Shown here in pieces: positions 8,081-16,859 of a stretch of DNA of 64,000 nt. The stretch is from Chitinophagaceae bacterium (GTDB taxonomy: Bacteria > Bacteroidota > Bacteroidia > Chitinophagales > Chitinophagaceae), in contig JADJVB010000012.1 of NCBI GenBank assembly GCA_016710745.1, positions 62,001-126,000 of the forward strand, written 5' to 3'. Below the pieces are notes generated by a model that saw only the letters and a list, made by a program, of their open reading frames with translations, was not told the origin of the DNA and did not search any database. Made by a program: the position numbers and the translations under genes. How positions within the stretch are numbered: the first letter of the stretch is position 1; every line of letters begins with the position of its first letter.

Positions 8081-8434
8081 CAAATACACATCTTCAATTA
8101 GAAAAAACTCCGTGTGCTGGTCTTTTAACATGGTTATGGCAAGAATATTAAATTGAATCCTGTTCCATTGTGGTTGTTGGTACAAATATTCTTCTGCGGC
8201 ATTGATGAGGTTTTGGATTTTCCTGTTATCAACAGCATCTTCGGGATGACCAAATTTTTTGGTAAGCCTGGTTTTGATCTCAAAAAAATGCAGGATACTA
8301 TCTTTTTCGGCAATAATATCAACTTCCCAGTGGGCGTGCCGCCAGTTTTGGTGCAGGATACCGTACCCTTTTTCTGTTAGATACGCTACAGCCAGCAATT
8401 CGCCTTTCATACCGGTTTGATTGTGTTGGGCCAT
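8078..8434 (-). CDS. YraN/UPF0102 family putative endonuclease
   Basis: 118 residues, typical length. The conserved pattern is clear: GMKGELLAVAYL, then NWRHAHWEVDIIA (E-x-D), then FFEIKTR (E-x-K), which together make the predicted restriction-endonuclease-like active site of UPF0102, and the tail VDNRKIQNLINAAEEYL. The family is annotated as a putative Holliday-junction or structure-specific nuclease, but its role is not firmly known. The stop codon is embedded in the end of a tandem-repeat array. A perfect -7 box sits four bases before the ATG, suggesting a leaderless transcript. Confidence 0.85.
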   Translation of the reverse strand: MAQHNQTGMKGELLAVAYLTEKGYGILHQNWRHAHWEVDIIAEKDSILHFFEIKTRLTKKFGHPEDAVDNRKIQNLINAAEEYLYQQPQWNRIQFNILAITMLKDQHTEFFLIEDVYL

Positions 8435-8438
8435 CTGT

Positions 8439-8446
8439 CAAAGATA
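8439..8446 (-). promoter_or_regulatory. -7 box four bases before the YraN start
   Basis: Minus strand TATCTTTG, then ACAG, then ATG. It is a perfect TAnnTTTG match, and its distance implies transcription starting at or near the A of the start codon. Confidence 0.5.
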
Positions 8447-8515
8447 TTAAATAAGGTTATTAACAGTCTGGCCACATAGGCTGCATAAAATGCCTGATAA
8501 AAAACTATAATTACC

Positions 8516-8523
8516 TATTTTTG
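8516..8523 (+). promoter_or_regulatory. Predicted -7 box of the DUF6580-type gene
   Basis: TATTTTTG matches TAnnTTTG and lies 16 bases before the ATG at 8540. No TTG is found at a good -33 distance. Confidence 0.4.
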
Positions 8524-8539
8524 CACAAAGCAAATAAAA

Positions 8540-9097
8540 ATGAACAAACAAAGTACCTATACATTAACTGTAGCCATATTACTGATCATTGTGGCAGCCT
8601 TATCGAGGGTTTTTATGTATCCCGATAATTTCAGTCCTGTTATTGGCATGGCGATATTTGCCGGTGCTGTTATTAAAGACCGCAGACTGGCCTTTGCGTT
8701 GCCGTTGCTGGCCATGTTCCTGAGTGATGTATTATTTGAGGTGTTCAATATCGCTCCCGGATTTTGGGGTTGGGGCCAATTGGTTGGTTATGGTATACTC
8801 GCATTAATTACCGTTATCGCTTTCAGTATGAAAAAGATCAATGTGCTGTCGGTTGCGGGCTATTCAGTGGGGGCCTCGTTATTATTCTTTTGGTTATCCA
8901 ATTCGGCATTCTTTGTTTTTGATAATGCGATCTACCATTTGTATCCGCAAAATTTCAATGGCTACATAGCCAGTTTAGTTGCCGGGATACCCTTTCTTAA
9001 AACCGGGATTGTTGCCGACCTGGTATACAGTGTTGTTTTATTCGGTTCTTATTTCCTGGTTAAACAATATGCATTTAGTAAAAAAGCAGTTGCGTAA
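8540..9097 (+). CDS. Multi-spanning membrane protein, DUF6580-type putative transporter
   Basis: 185 residues with about five to six hydrophobic segments: LTVAILLIIVAALSRVF, VIGMAIFAGAVI, LPLLAMFLSDVLF, YGILALITVIAFSM, YSVGASLLFFWLSNSAFF and VADLVYSVVLFGSYFLV. The layout and signatures such as PDNFSPVIGMAIFAGA resemble the DUF6580 family, which looks like the substrate-binding S component of ECF-type uptake systems. No energising partner is nearby and the substrate is unknown. A rho-independent terminator follows within 25 bases. Confidence 0.75.
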   Translation: MNKQSTYTLTVAILLIIVAALSRVFMYPDNFSPVIGMAIFAGAVIKDRRLAFALPLLAMFLSDVLFEVFNIAPGFWGWGQLVGYGILALITVIAFSMKKINVLSVAGYSVGASLLFFWLSNSAFFVFDNAIYHLYPQNFNGYIASLVAGIPFLKTGIVADLVYSVVLFGSYFLVKQYAFSKKAVA

Positions 9098-9118
9098 ATC
9101 TAAAGTATATTTTCTCAG

Positions 9119-9149
9119 AAACACCGGCCAACAGGCGGGTGTTTTTTTT
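9119..9149 (+). terminator. Rho-independent terminator
   Basis: The stem AAACACC-(G)-GCC / GGC-(G)-GGTGTTT with tetraloop AACA is followed by a run of T residues. The orientation fits the end of the membrane-protein gene stopping at 9097. Confidence 0.8.
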
Positions 9150-9618
9150 ATAGGGCCGTCTGCGCTTCTTCGTATCCTTCGTCGATGTCCAGGCTTTGTC
9201 CGGCGGCAGCAGCCGTTGCCAGTTCATCGCAGCGGTTATTAAAGGGATTGTCGGCATGGCCTTTCACCCATTTTAATTTTATGTTCATTTTTTGGGCAAG
9301 ATGAAAATAGCGGGTCCAGAGGTCTTTATTTTTTTTGCCGCCCTTGAAATTGGTTTTCATCCAGTTTTTCAACCAACCTTCTTCTATGGCTTTCACCACA
9401 TATTGGCTGTCGGAATAAACGATAACCGGCAGTTCTTTTTTGGTAATGGATTCCAGCCCGGTGATCACCGCCAGCAATTCCATGCGGTTATTGGTGGTAA
9501 GCCTGAATCCTCCGGATATCTCCTTACGGTGATTATTGAACATCAATATAACGCCATATCCGCCGGGACCGGGATTTCCACGGGACGAGCCATCGGTGTA
9601 GATGTGAATTGTACTCAA
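9148..9618 (-). CDS. rnhA: Ribonuclease HI
   Basis: 156 residues, the size of E. coli RNase HI. Catalytic acidic residues are visible: D9 in IYTDGSSRGNPGPGG, E47 in NNRMELLA, D70 in VYSDSQYVV and the late Asp in NNRCDELA, with the KGHADNP loop histidine. The basic handle region is present (GWLKNWMKTNFKGGKKNKDLW). It removes RNA from RNA:DNA hybrids. The start codon is TTG, overlapping the stop of the upstream SRPBCC gene by four bases, so the two are translationally coupled. Confidence 0.93.
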   Translation of the reverse strand: MSTIHIYTDGSSRGNPGPGGYGVILMFNNHRKEISGGFRLTTNNRMELLAVITGLESITKKELPVIVYSDSQYVVKAIEEGWLKNWMKTNFKGGKKNKDLWTRYFHLAQKMNIKLKWVKGHADNPFNNRCDELATAAAAGQSLDIDEGYEEAQTAL

Positions 9619-10037
9619 AAGGTTTCGGCTGTTTTTTTTAATAATTGAAGTACCGGGTTTTCATCTCCCTGTGGTTCTTCGGGAACAGCACCGGGCCTGT
9701 TATCAATTTGTAAAATTACCAGTTTGGTCTCATTATTTTCTGATGTTAAAATATAGTTCATTTCAAAATAATTTTCGGGATTGTCTTCAAGGCCGGGCCT
9801 GGGAGCAAATAAACTATACCGTAAACGTTCATGGGGCTTTATTTCCAAAAGCTTTCCCCATTGTTCAAATATTTTATCTTCCCACAGGGTTTTAAACCTG
9901 ATATCCTGGCCAACTTTCCAGTTGGAAATAACATCACTTCCGTATTGCCATAATTTTACCAGGTTGGGGTTGGTGATCGTATCCCAAACCCGTTCGGGTG
10001 AGGCCTTAATGTTGATGGTAGAGATATCTGTTGCCAT
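9615..10037 (-). CDS. SRPBCC (AHSA1/START-like) family protein
   Basis: About 140 residues with the START/Bet-v1-like pattern of the AHSA1 family: INIKASPERVWDTITNPNLVKLW at the front (basic and aromatic helix-grip signature), a central WGKLLEIKPHERLRYSLF strand pair, and a C-terminal helix. Such proteins bind hydrophobic ligands or act as co-chaperone-like domains; no specific ligand can be read. I chose the ATG at 10037 (MATDIS); a GTG three codons upstream is also possible. It is coupled to rnhA. Confidence 0.75.
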   Translation of the reverse strand: MATDISTINIKASPERVWDTITNPNLVKLWQYGSDVISNWKVGQDIRFKTLWEDKIFEQWGKLLEIKPHERLRYSLFAPRPGLEDNPENYFEMNYILTSENNETKLVILQIDNRPGAVPEEPQGDENPVLQLLKKTAETF

Positions 10038-10119
10038 TTTTTTCACTTTAATAAAAGTTCCTCCATGTTAAACGGTACAAGTGAGTTCTGGTAACCATCG
10101 GATCGAAAAGACAGTCTTC

Positions 10120-11748
10120 TTACACCTGAAAAACGCCTGTTTTAAACTCTGCGATCTCCGGGTTGTGATCGGCCGCTGCAATACCTTCAGAGATCATTTT
10201 ACGGGTATCAGCCGGATCAATGATCGCATCAACCCATAACCGGGCTCCTGCATAAAACGGGGTGGTTTGGGCATCGTATTTCGCGATCAGTTTGTCCAGC
10301 AAGGCTTTTTCATCCGCCTCAGTAATTTCCATTCCTTTCTTTTTTAAAGTGGCTACTTCAATCTGCAGCATGGTTTTGGCCGCCTGCTCGCCACCCATCA
10401 CCGCAATTTTAGCGGTTGGCCAGGCATAAATAAAACGCGGATCATAGGCCTTGCCACACATGGCATAATTGCCGGCTCCGTAAGAGTTGCCAACAATGAT
10501 GGTGATCTTGGGTACAACCGAATTGGCAACTGCATTAACCAGTTTAGCGCCGTCTTTGATGATGCCTGCGTGTTCGCTGCGGCTGCCTACCATAAAACCG
10601 GTTACATCCTGCAAAAAAACCAACGGAATTCGTTTTTGATTGCAATTCATGATAAACCTGGCCGCCTTATCGGCGCTGTCGTTATAAATAACACCCCCCA
10701 GTTGCATTTCGCCTTTTTTACTTTTTACGATTAGCCGCTGATTGGCTACGAAGCCAACCGACCAACCATCTACGCGGGCATAGCCGCAAACAATGGTTTT
10801 GCCATAATCTTCTTTATATTGGTCAAAGCTGTCTTTATCGGCAATACAATTGATCAGGTCAACCATATCATAGGGTTTGGTATTGCCGGGGCTCATGATG
10901 CCATACACTTCACCGTTATTTTTTAACGGCGCTGTTGATTCGATCCGGTCGAAACCGGCTTTTTTATGATGCCCAATTTTGTTCATGATCTTCTTTACCT
11001 GGTCGAGGCATTCTTCTTCTGTTTTAAATTTATAATCAGCAATCCCGCTGATCGAATTATGGGTATCGGCACCGCCCAGCGTTTCACTGTCGATATCCTC
11101 GCCGATCGCCGCTTTTACCAGGTAAGGGCCGGCCAGGTAGATAGAGCCATTGCCTTCCACCATCAATGTTTCATCACTCATAATGGGCAGGTAGGCGCCA
11201 CCGGCCACACAGGCACCCATAACCGCGGCAATTTGTGTAATGCCCATGGCGCTCATTTTCGCGTTGTTGCGAAAAATGCGGCCAAAATGTTCTTTATCCG
11301 GAAAAATCTCATCCTGCATCGGCAGAAAAACACCGGCACTGTCAACCAGGTAAATCACCGGCAGGTTATTTTCCATGGCAATTTCCTGCATTCGTAAATT
11401 TTTCTTCCCGGTTATAGGGAACCAGGCACCGGCTTTTACGGTTTGATCATTGGCAACAATAACACATTGCCGTCCGCTTACATAACCAACGCCGCTAACC
11501 GTGCCACCGGCCGGGCAACCGCCTTCATCGGGGTACATGTCAAATCCTGCAAAAGCGCCGATCTCAACGAAAGGTTTATCGGCATCGCATAAATAACTGA
11601 TGCGTTCGCGGGCCGTTAACTTATTACGTTCTTTCTGTTTGGCCGCCGCTTTTTTACCACCACCCTCGTGAATTTTTTCCAGGTGCTTTTTTACCCGGCT
11701 CCAGGCCAGTTTCATGACATCTTCATTTTTATTGAATTCTACATCCAT
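10120..11748 (-). CDS. Acyl-CoA carboxylase, carboxyltransferase beta subunit
   Basis: 542 residues, the usual size for propionyl-, methylcrotonyl- or geranyl-type CoA carboxylase beta chains. It has two crotonase-like halves. The N-terminal half contains LTARERISYLCD, FVEIGAF, GTVSGVGYVSGRQC and the acyl-CoA oxyanion loop CVAGGAYLPIMSDE. The C-terminal half contains FLQDVTGFMVGS and NSYGAGNYAMCGKAYDPRFIYAWP. The CVAGGAYLP type is closest to methylcrotonyl-CoA carboxylase (leucine breakdown), but substrate choice needs phylogeny. The biotin carboxylase (alpha) subunit is not in the window. The gene stands alone, divergent from the DinB gene. Confidence 0.85.
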   Translation of the reverse strand: MDVEFNKNEDVMKLAWSRVKKHLEKIHEGGGKKAAAKQKERNKLTARERISYLCDADKPFVEIGAFAGFDMYPDEGGCPAGGTVSGVGYVSGRQCVIVANDQTVKAGAWFPITGKKNLRMQEIAMENNLPVIYLVDSAGVFLPMQDEIFPDKEHFGRIFRNNAKMSAMGITQIAAVMGACVAGGAYLPIMSDETLMVEGNGSIYLAGPYLVKAAIGEDIDSETLGGADTHNSISGIADYKFKTEEECLDQVKKIMNKIGHHKKAGFDRIESTAPLKNNGEVYGIMSPGNTKPYDMVDLINCIADKDSFDQYKEDYGKTIVCGYARVDGWSVGFVANQRLIVKSKKGEMQLGGVIYNDSADKAARFIMNCNQKRIPLVFLQDVTGFMVGSRSEHAGIIKDGAKLVNAVANSVVPKITIIVGNSYGAGNYAMCGKAYDPRFIYAWPTAKIAVMGGEQAAKTMLQIEVATLKKKGMEITEADEKALLDKLIAKYDAQTTPFYAGARLWVDAIIDPADTRKMISEGIAAADHNPEIAEFKTGVFQV

Positions 11749-11850
11749 AAATAATTAATTTTTGCTTAAGCCATTAAGTTTACCCGTAATAAACTTTGTG
11801 CCTTTGCCGGTTTGTTAGTAATTTCAAAGCCGATAATCAACTGCAAAAAT

Positions 11851-12312
11851 ATGGCTAATGAAATTAATCGCATATTAAAACTGTTTGCCGATCTGCAGCA
11901 CGGCGATTGCTGGGTCGGCACCAATTTTAAAGAAGTACTGCACGAAGTGGATACGGTTAAAGCAACGGGCCATATGTCGGAGAAATCCAACAGTATCTGG
12001 CAATTGGTGGCACATATTACGTACTGGCGAACTTTGGTGGTTAACCGGTTATCGGGAACTGGTAACCCGCCGCCATTTCGCGATTTTCTGTTGCCTGATA
12101 TTTGTAATGAAGAAAGCTGGAGACAAACATTGTTCGATTTTGAAGCGGCTTATCATTTGTTGCGAAATGCCATTCACCATTTTAATGAAGAAAATCTAGA
12201 TAAACCCTCCTTAAAACCGGAACAAACCAACTTCGAACTTATCCTGGGTTGTTTACAACATGATGCCTATCACCTCGGGCAAATGATGCTGCTAGAAAAA
12301 GAATTAGCATGA
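11851..12312 (+). CDS. DinB-family four-helix protein
   Basis: 153 residues from the ATG at 11851 (MANEINRILKL); a longer TTG start at 11812 is less likely. The four-helix DinB pattern is visible: QLVAHITYWR with the first metal-ligand His, and the C-terminal HDAYHLGQMMLLEKEL with the two further His residues. Members are metal-binding enzymes or bacillithiol S-transferase-like proteins of varied function. A thiol-transferase role would fit ytxJ elsewhere in the window, but nothing here proves it. Confidence 0.75.
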   Translation: MANEINRILKLFADLQHGDCWVGTNFKEVLHEVDTVKATGHMSEKSNSIWQLVAHITYWRTLVVNRLSGTGNPPPFRDFLLPDICNEESWRQTLFDFEAAYHLLRNAIHHFNEENLDKPSLKPEQTNFELILGCLQHDAYHLGQMMLLEKELA

Positions 12313-12343
12313 TAATTGCCTGGTTATTTTAAACGGTATACAT

Positions 12344-13951
12344 ATGCGTAAAACAAAAATGTTATGTACCCATTTGGGTATGGTCATAATCTTCCTTGCA
12401 GGTTGCAGGCAGCAGCCGGTTTTTTCGCAGAAAGTGGTTATATACGACCTGGTGAAAGACTTCAACGCCATAGCGGATGATAAAACCGATAATTATGCAG
12501 CTTTCGTAAAGGCCGCGGAAGTTATATCCGGCGCGGGTGGTGGCATATTGAATATTCCAAAAGGGAAATATTTTATAGCATCCTATAAAGGGATCAAAGG
12601 TGCAAATATTGGGGATATTGTTTTCCGGAATTGTAATAACCTCAGCATCATTGGTAACAACAGCGTGATCAGGGTGAACGGACATTTTACAAGAAACCGC
12701 GATTATCAGTTACCTGGTTTGTCGTTTAACTATGCTTACAACAATACTGTATGCCCTTTTAAACTGACCAATTGTAAAAATGTTTTGTTAAAAGATATTT
12801 CCCTTTACGGCGAAGTTGATAAAATGAAAAAAGAACAGGGTGTTGTTGAAGGCGAATCGTTTGGGGTTTTTATTTCGGATGACGAGCCAACGGATGTAAG
12901 CAGCCGGATCTTATTGGAAAATGTGCGGGCACATCATTTTGCTTCTGATGGAATTTTAATAAAAAGCAATGGAGAGAATATTGTTTTAAAAAATTGTAAT
13001 TCTTCTTTTAATGCCAGGCAGGGATTAAGTGTTGTAAAAGGATCAAAAATAAAGGTTTTACATTCGGTCTTCGATTCAACCGGTAAAACAGGGGCTTATG
13101 GATGGCATCCGCCGGGCGCTGGTATCGACATTGAAAATGAATTTGGTGCGGGAAAATTGAACGACGTATTAATCAGTAACTGCACACTCAGGGGTAATGC
13201 CGGTTTCCAGGTGGTAACCACTTTGTCATCGAATAAAGTAGTAATTGACTCTTGTTTTATTGCAGATGCCAGCGGTGGATATTCCGAAGCATTGAATGGG
13301 GTAGGGATGTATAGCCTGAATTCGAGGCTATCAAATTCGATACTCCTTGCGGGCATTCAGGTTGATCTGAACGACCAGGTTTACAAGGGCCCGGAGATTC
13401 AGGAGATCAGCAAAAATATCGTGTATTCGGGTAACCGGGGCATTGTAAGCGCCGATTATGCCCGCCCGGTAAACATTACGGATAATATATTTATTATGTT
13501 ACCCAAGCCAAAACTGGACGAATATTTTCCCTATATACAAAATTATAACTGTGTTTATAACCGGAATATGGTTGTGGTACATGCCGATCGTTTGGTGAAT
13601 GATGCCAACCAGGTAACGGCACTGGTGCAGGGCGCAAAGGAGGTGAAGGAAGATTTTTGGTTGGTTAACGGTTATACGATCCCGCCGGAAAAACAAAGAA
13701 CAGTTTATTTTTTACCGGCAACCAATGGTTCAAAAATAGTTACTGATCAGTTCTTCGGAGCCAGCGATGTGGTTGCCCGCTACAACTATAATAAAACGCA
13801 TTTTCTATTGCCGGGGCAGGTGAACACAATACTGAACAATGAAATATTTTCGGCCTATAAGCAAACTACTTTCAACCAGGGATATCTAAAACAGGCATCA
13901 GAAATTCGTAAAAAGATGGCTGCGATCGTTGCCGAAGCGAAATCCAAATAG
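12344..13951 (+). CDS. Right-handed beta-helix (pectate-lyase-like) lipoprotein
   Basis: 535 residues. The N-terminus has a lipoprotein signal ending in FLAGC (Cys ~21). The mature part starts with a pectate-lyase-superfamily signature (YDLVKDFNAIADDKTDNYAAFVKA) and GGGILNIPKGKY, followed by parallel beta-helix coils rich in N/G turns (for example VLISNCTLRGNAGFQVV). It is probably a surface or periplasmic polysaccharide lyase or hydrolase, or a binding protein. Catalytic residues are not recognisable to me. It lies 32 bases after the DinB gene, with no susC/susD nearby. Confidence 0.7.
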   Translation: MRKTKMLCTHLGMVIIFLAGCRQQPVFSQKVVIYDLVKDFNAIADDKTDNYAAFVKAAEVISGAGGGILNIPKGKYFIASYKGIKGANIGDIVFRNCNNLSIIGNNSVIRVNGHFTRNRDYQLPGLSFNYAYNNTVCPFKLTNCKNVLLKDISLYGEVDKMKKEQGVVEGESFGVFISDDEPTDVSSRILLENVRAHHFASDGILIKSNGENIVLKNCNSSFNARQGLSVVKGSKIKVLHSVFDSTGKTGAYGWHPPGAGIDIENEFGAGKLNDVLISNCTLRGNAGFQVVTTLSSNKVVIDSCFIADASGGYSEALNGVGMYSLNSRLSNSILLAGIQVDLNDQVYKGPEIQEISKNIVYSGNRGIVSADYARPVNITDNIFIMLPKPKLDEYFPYIQNYNCVYNRNMVVVHADRLVNDANQVTALVQGAKEVKEDFWLVNGYTIPPEKQRTVYFLPATNGSKIVTDQFFGASDVVARYNYNKTHFLLPGQVNTILNNEIFSAYKQTTFNQGYLKQASEIRKKMAAIVAEAKSK

Positions 13952-14186
13952 CGATGTATACCGAGGATAAACACACGCCGCACTTCCTTTTTTTGAATAC
14001 ATCATTGTTTTAAACGATGTGTAATAATAACGAACTATAAGTTGTAAAATGGTATTGAGATATTTAGTCTTGATGTAAGCCTTTTTTTTTGTATCTTCCA
14101 AAGAACGGTGTTTTTTTTCAGCTTCATTATTGTTCCCCCCAATAAAAAAAAGTACTGTCTATTTATTATCATCAAAATCAGGCATC

Positions 14187-15548
14187 ATGGATACTTTAAC
14201 GGTCGTTAAAACAAGATATAAAAGTTTTACCCAACATAATTTCAGGCAGATTCCACAAATGAGCCGGCTTAGTGCTGAGCAATTGGATGCGATCGATGTG
14301 GTTAGTCATGTACTGCCTTTCAAGTCAAACAACTATGTAGTGGATGAACTGATCAACTGGGATAATGTTCCGGATGATCCGATCTTTACGCTTACTTTTC
14401 CCAGGAAGGAAATGTTGATACCGGAACACTACAAGCTGATGAAGGATGCCATGGATAGTGGTGCTTCCAAAGATGAATTGAAGAAGCTCGCTAATGAGAT
14501 CAGGCAGGAGCTTAATCCGCATCCGGCCGGACAGCTGGAGCACAATATTCCGATGATCGAAGGTCACAAACTTACCGGTATGCAACATAAATACCGCGAA
14601 ACTGTTTTGTTTTTTCCCAGCCAGGGACAAACCTGTCATGCCTATTGTAGTTTTTGTTTCAGATGGCCCCAGTTTGTAGGAATGGATGAATGGAAATTTG
14701 CCACGAAGGAAACGGAGTTACTGATAAAATATCTTCAGGAACATACCGAAGTAACTGATCTGCTTTTTACTGGTGGCGATCCGATGATCATGAAGAATAG
14801 GATATTCGCTACTTATATAGATGCTTTGCTTGAAGCAGATATTCCAAATTTGCAAACCATACGTATAGGAACAAAGGCTTTGGGCTACTGGCCCTATAAA
14901 TTTACAACCGACGAAGATGCTGATGATACATTGAGAACTTTCAAGAAAATTGTTCAAAGTGGAAAAAATCTGGCCATCATGGCCCATTTTAATCACCCGG
15001 TTGAATTGTCTACAAATGCAGTTCAGGAGGCAATTAAAAAGATCCGTGCAACAGGTGCTCAGATCAGGAGTCAGTCGCCCATCATGCGCAATATAAACGC
15101 CGATGCATCGGTGTGGGCCGAATTGTGGCGCAAGTTGGTAAACCTCAATTGCATCCCGTATTATATGTTTGTAGCCAGGGATACCGGAGCGCAACATTAT
15201 TTTAAAGTTCCGTTGACTGAAGCCTGGAATATATTTCAAAAGGCATATCAAAGCGTAAGCGGTGTATGCCGTACGGTACGTGGCCCCAGTATGAGTGCCA
15301 CACCCGGTAAAGTACAGATGCTCGGCGTAAGTGAAGTGAATGGAAAAAAGATCATGACCTTTCGTTTTCTTCAGGGTAGAGATCCTGATTGGGTTGCCAG
15401 ACCTTTTTTTGCAGAATATGATGATGAAGCTGTTTGGCTTGACGATTTGAAGCCGGCTTTTGGAGAAGAGAAGTTCTTCTTTGAAAACGAATTAGATAAA
15501 TTGTTTAACGAACAGCTCGGTAAATCAATAGTCGACAACTTTGATTGA
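14187..15548 (+). CDS. KamA-like radical SAM protein (lysine 2,3-aminomutase family)
   Basis: 453 residues from the ATG at 14187. The radical SAM cluster motif is C150-HAY-C154-SF-C157, followed by the SAM-binding GGDP (FTGGDPMIM). The family's linker for PLP is suggested by SATPGKVQML, corresponding to the PGGGGK lysine loop of lysine 2,3-aminomutase. The N-terminal region (HNFRQIPQMSRLSAEQLDAI) is also KamA-like. It is shuffled enough from true KamA (no CRHCTRRR motif) that the substrate is uncertain; a beta-amino acid or other radical amino-group migration is possible. It is followed 16 bases later by a PLP aminotransferase, so the two likely act in one pathway. Confidence 0.75.
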   Translation: MDTLTVVKTRYKSFTQHNFRQIPQMSRLSAEQLDAIDVVSHVLPFKSNNYVVDELINWDNVPDDPIFTLTFPRKEMLIPEHYKLMKDAMDSGASKDELKKLANEIRQELNPHPAGQLEHNIPMIEGHKLTGMQHKYRETVLFFPSQGQTCHAYCSFCFRWPQFVGMDEWKFATKETELLIKYLQEHTEVTDLLFTGGDPMIMKNRIFATYIDALLEADIPNLQTIRIGTKALGYWPYKFTTDEDADDTLRTFKKIVQSGKNLAIMAHFNHPVELSTNAVQEAIKKIRATGAQIRSQSPIMRNINADASVWAELWRKLVNLNCIPYYMFVARDTGAQHYFKVPLTEAWNIFQKAYQSVSGVCRTVRGPSMSATPGKVQMLGVSEVNGKKIMTFRFLQGRDPDWVARPFFAEYDDEAVWLDDLKPAFGEEKFFFENELDKLFNEQLGKSIVDNFD

Positions 15549-15564
15549 CATAAAATGAAACAGC

Positions 15565-16857
15565 ATGGAACTGAAACGTCGTTTTCTGAATCCCAACGTG
15601 ATTGGCCTGAAGGAATCCCCAACCCTGCGGATAAACCAGCATTGTAAAGAACTGGCGGCACAGGGTCAACATATTTATAAACTGGGTTTGGGACAGTCGC
15701 CTTTTCCGGTGCCCGAATCCGTGGTGAATGCGTTACGCCTGTATGCCCCGCAAAAAGATTATCTGCATGTGCAGGGGCTGCCCGAACTGCGAAAAGCAGT
15801 GGCTGATTTTCATCGAAAAAAGGACGGAGTGGATATTTTACCCAATAATGTGATCATAGGTCCGGGATCGAAGGAATTGTTATTTTTATTGCAGATGGTT
15901 TTCAAGGGCGAAGTGATCATTCCGAGTCCGAGTTGGGTGTCTTATTTGCCGCAGGCAAAAATTATAGGTAACACGATACATGTGTTGCATACCAGGGCCG
16001 AAGAACAATGGCGTTTAAAGCCCGAACAACTGGAAAAATTTTGTAAAGAGAACAATGAGGCGGGAAAAAAAAATTACCTGCTGATATTGAATTATCCCGG
16101 AAACCCGGATGGGATAACCTATAGCGAAGATAGTATCGGGCAGCTGGCAGAAACCGCCCGGCGATACAATATTTACATTTTATCCGATGAGATTTACGGA
16201 CAGCTGCACCACGAGGGTAATCATGTTTCCATTGCAAAATTTTATCCGGAGGGGACTATCATTAGTTCGGGACTTTCGAAATGGTGTGGCGCGGGCGGGT
16301 GGAGACTGGGTACTTTTTCCTTCCCGTCGAACCTGCATTGGATGCTCGACGCTATGGCAGCCGTTGCCAGTGAAACCTATACCTCGGTTAGCGCTCCCAT
16401 ACAATATGCGGCTGTACAGGCTTTTTTGTGTGGTGCCGAAATTGAAGACTATTTATGGCATGTAAGAAAAATACTGGCGCTGCTGGGTAACGAATTTGCG
16501 GCCATAATCCGGCGGGGAAATATACAGGTGAATGATCCTACAGGCGGCTTTTACTTATTTCTCGATTTTACACCGCTTACAGAAAAACTGATCAACCGGG
16601 GTATCCTAAACGGGGCTGTTTTATGCGACAGGCTTTTACATGAAACCGGGGTGGCTATTTTGCCCGGAGTTGATTTTAACCGGCCGCCGGAGGAACTTTC
16701 TGCCCGTTTGTCGTATGTTGATTTTGACGGAGCCAAAGCACTGTCGGCAAGTTATACCGTTCCATTACATGAAAAATTACCGGATGATTTTCTTGTACGT
16801 TATTGCGGTAACGTAATGGAAGCTGCTGAAAAAATTGTGCAATGGGCAAACCAATAG
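15565..16857 (+). CDS. Fold-type I PLP-dependent aminotransferase
   Basis: 430 residues. Class I/II aminotransferase landmarks: LGLGQSPFPVPESV (substrate arm), GPGSKELLF, LNYPGNPDG (Asn and Asp region), YILSDEIYGQLH, the PLP lysine in SSGLSKWCGAGGWRLG, and the substrate-carboxylate Arg near LSARLSYVDFDG. It transfers an amino group to or from an unidentified amino acid. It forms a tight pair with the KamA-like gene upstream (16-base gap), suggesting that the product of the aminomutase is further transaminated, or the reverse. Confidence 0.85.
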   Translation: MELKRRFLNPNVIGLKESPTLRINQHCKELAAQGQHIYKLGLGQSPFPVPESVVNALRLYAPQKDYLHVQGLPELRKAVADFHRKKDGVDILPNNVIIGPGSKELLFLLQMVFKGEVIIPSPSWVSYLPQAKIIGNTIHVLHTRAEEQWRLKPEQLEKFCKENNEAGKKNYLLILNYPGNPDGITYSEDSIGQLAETARRYNIYILSDEIYGQLHHEGNHVSIAKFYPEGTIISSGLSKWCGAGGWRLGTFSFPSNLHWMLDAMAAVASETYTSVSAPIQYAAVQAFLCGAEIEDYLWHVRKILALLGNEFAAIIRRGNIQVNDPTGGFYLFLDFTPLTEKLINRGILNGAVLCDRLLHETGVAILPGVDFNRPPEELSARLSYVDFDGAKALSASYTVPLHEKLPDDFLVRYCGNVMEAAEKIVQWANQ

Positions 16858-16859
16858 CC

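Noticed and set aside
13898..14101. 67-codon minus-strand frame between the beta-helix gene and the KamA-like gene
   Set aside because: It overlaps the end of the beta-helix gene and shows no signature; the 235-base gap holds no clear gene.
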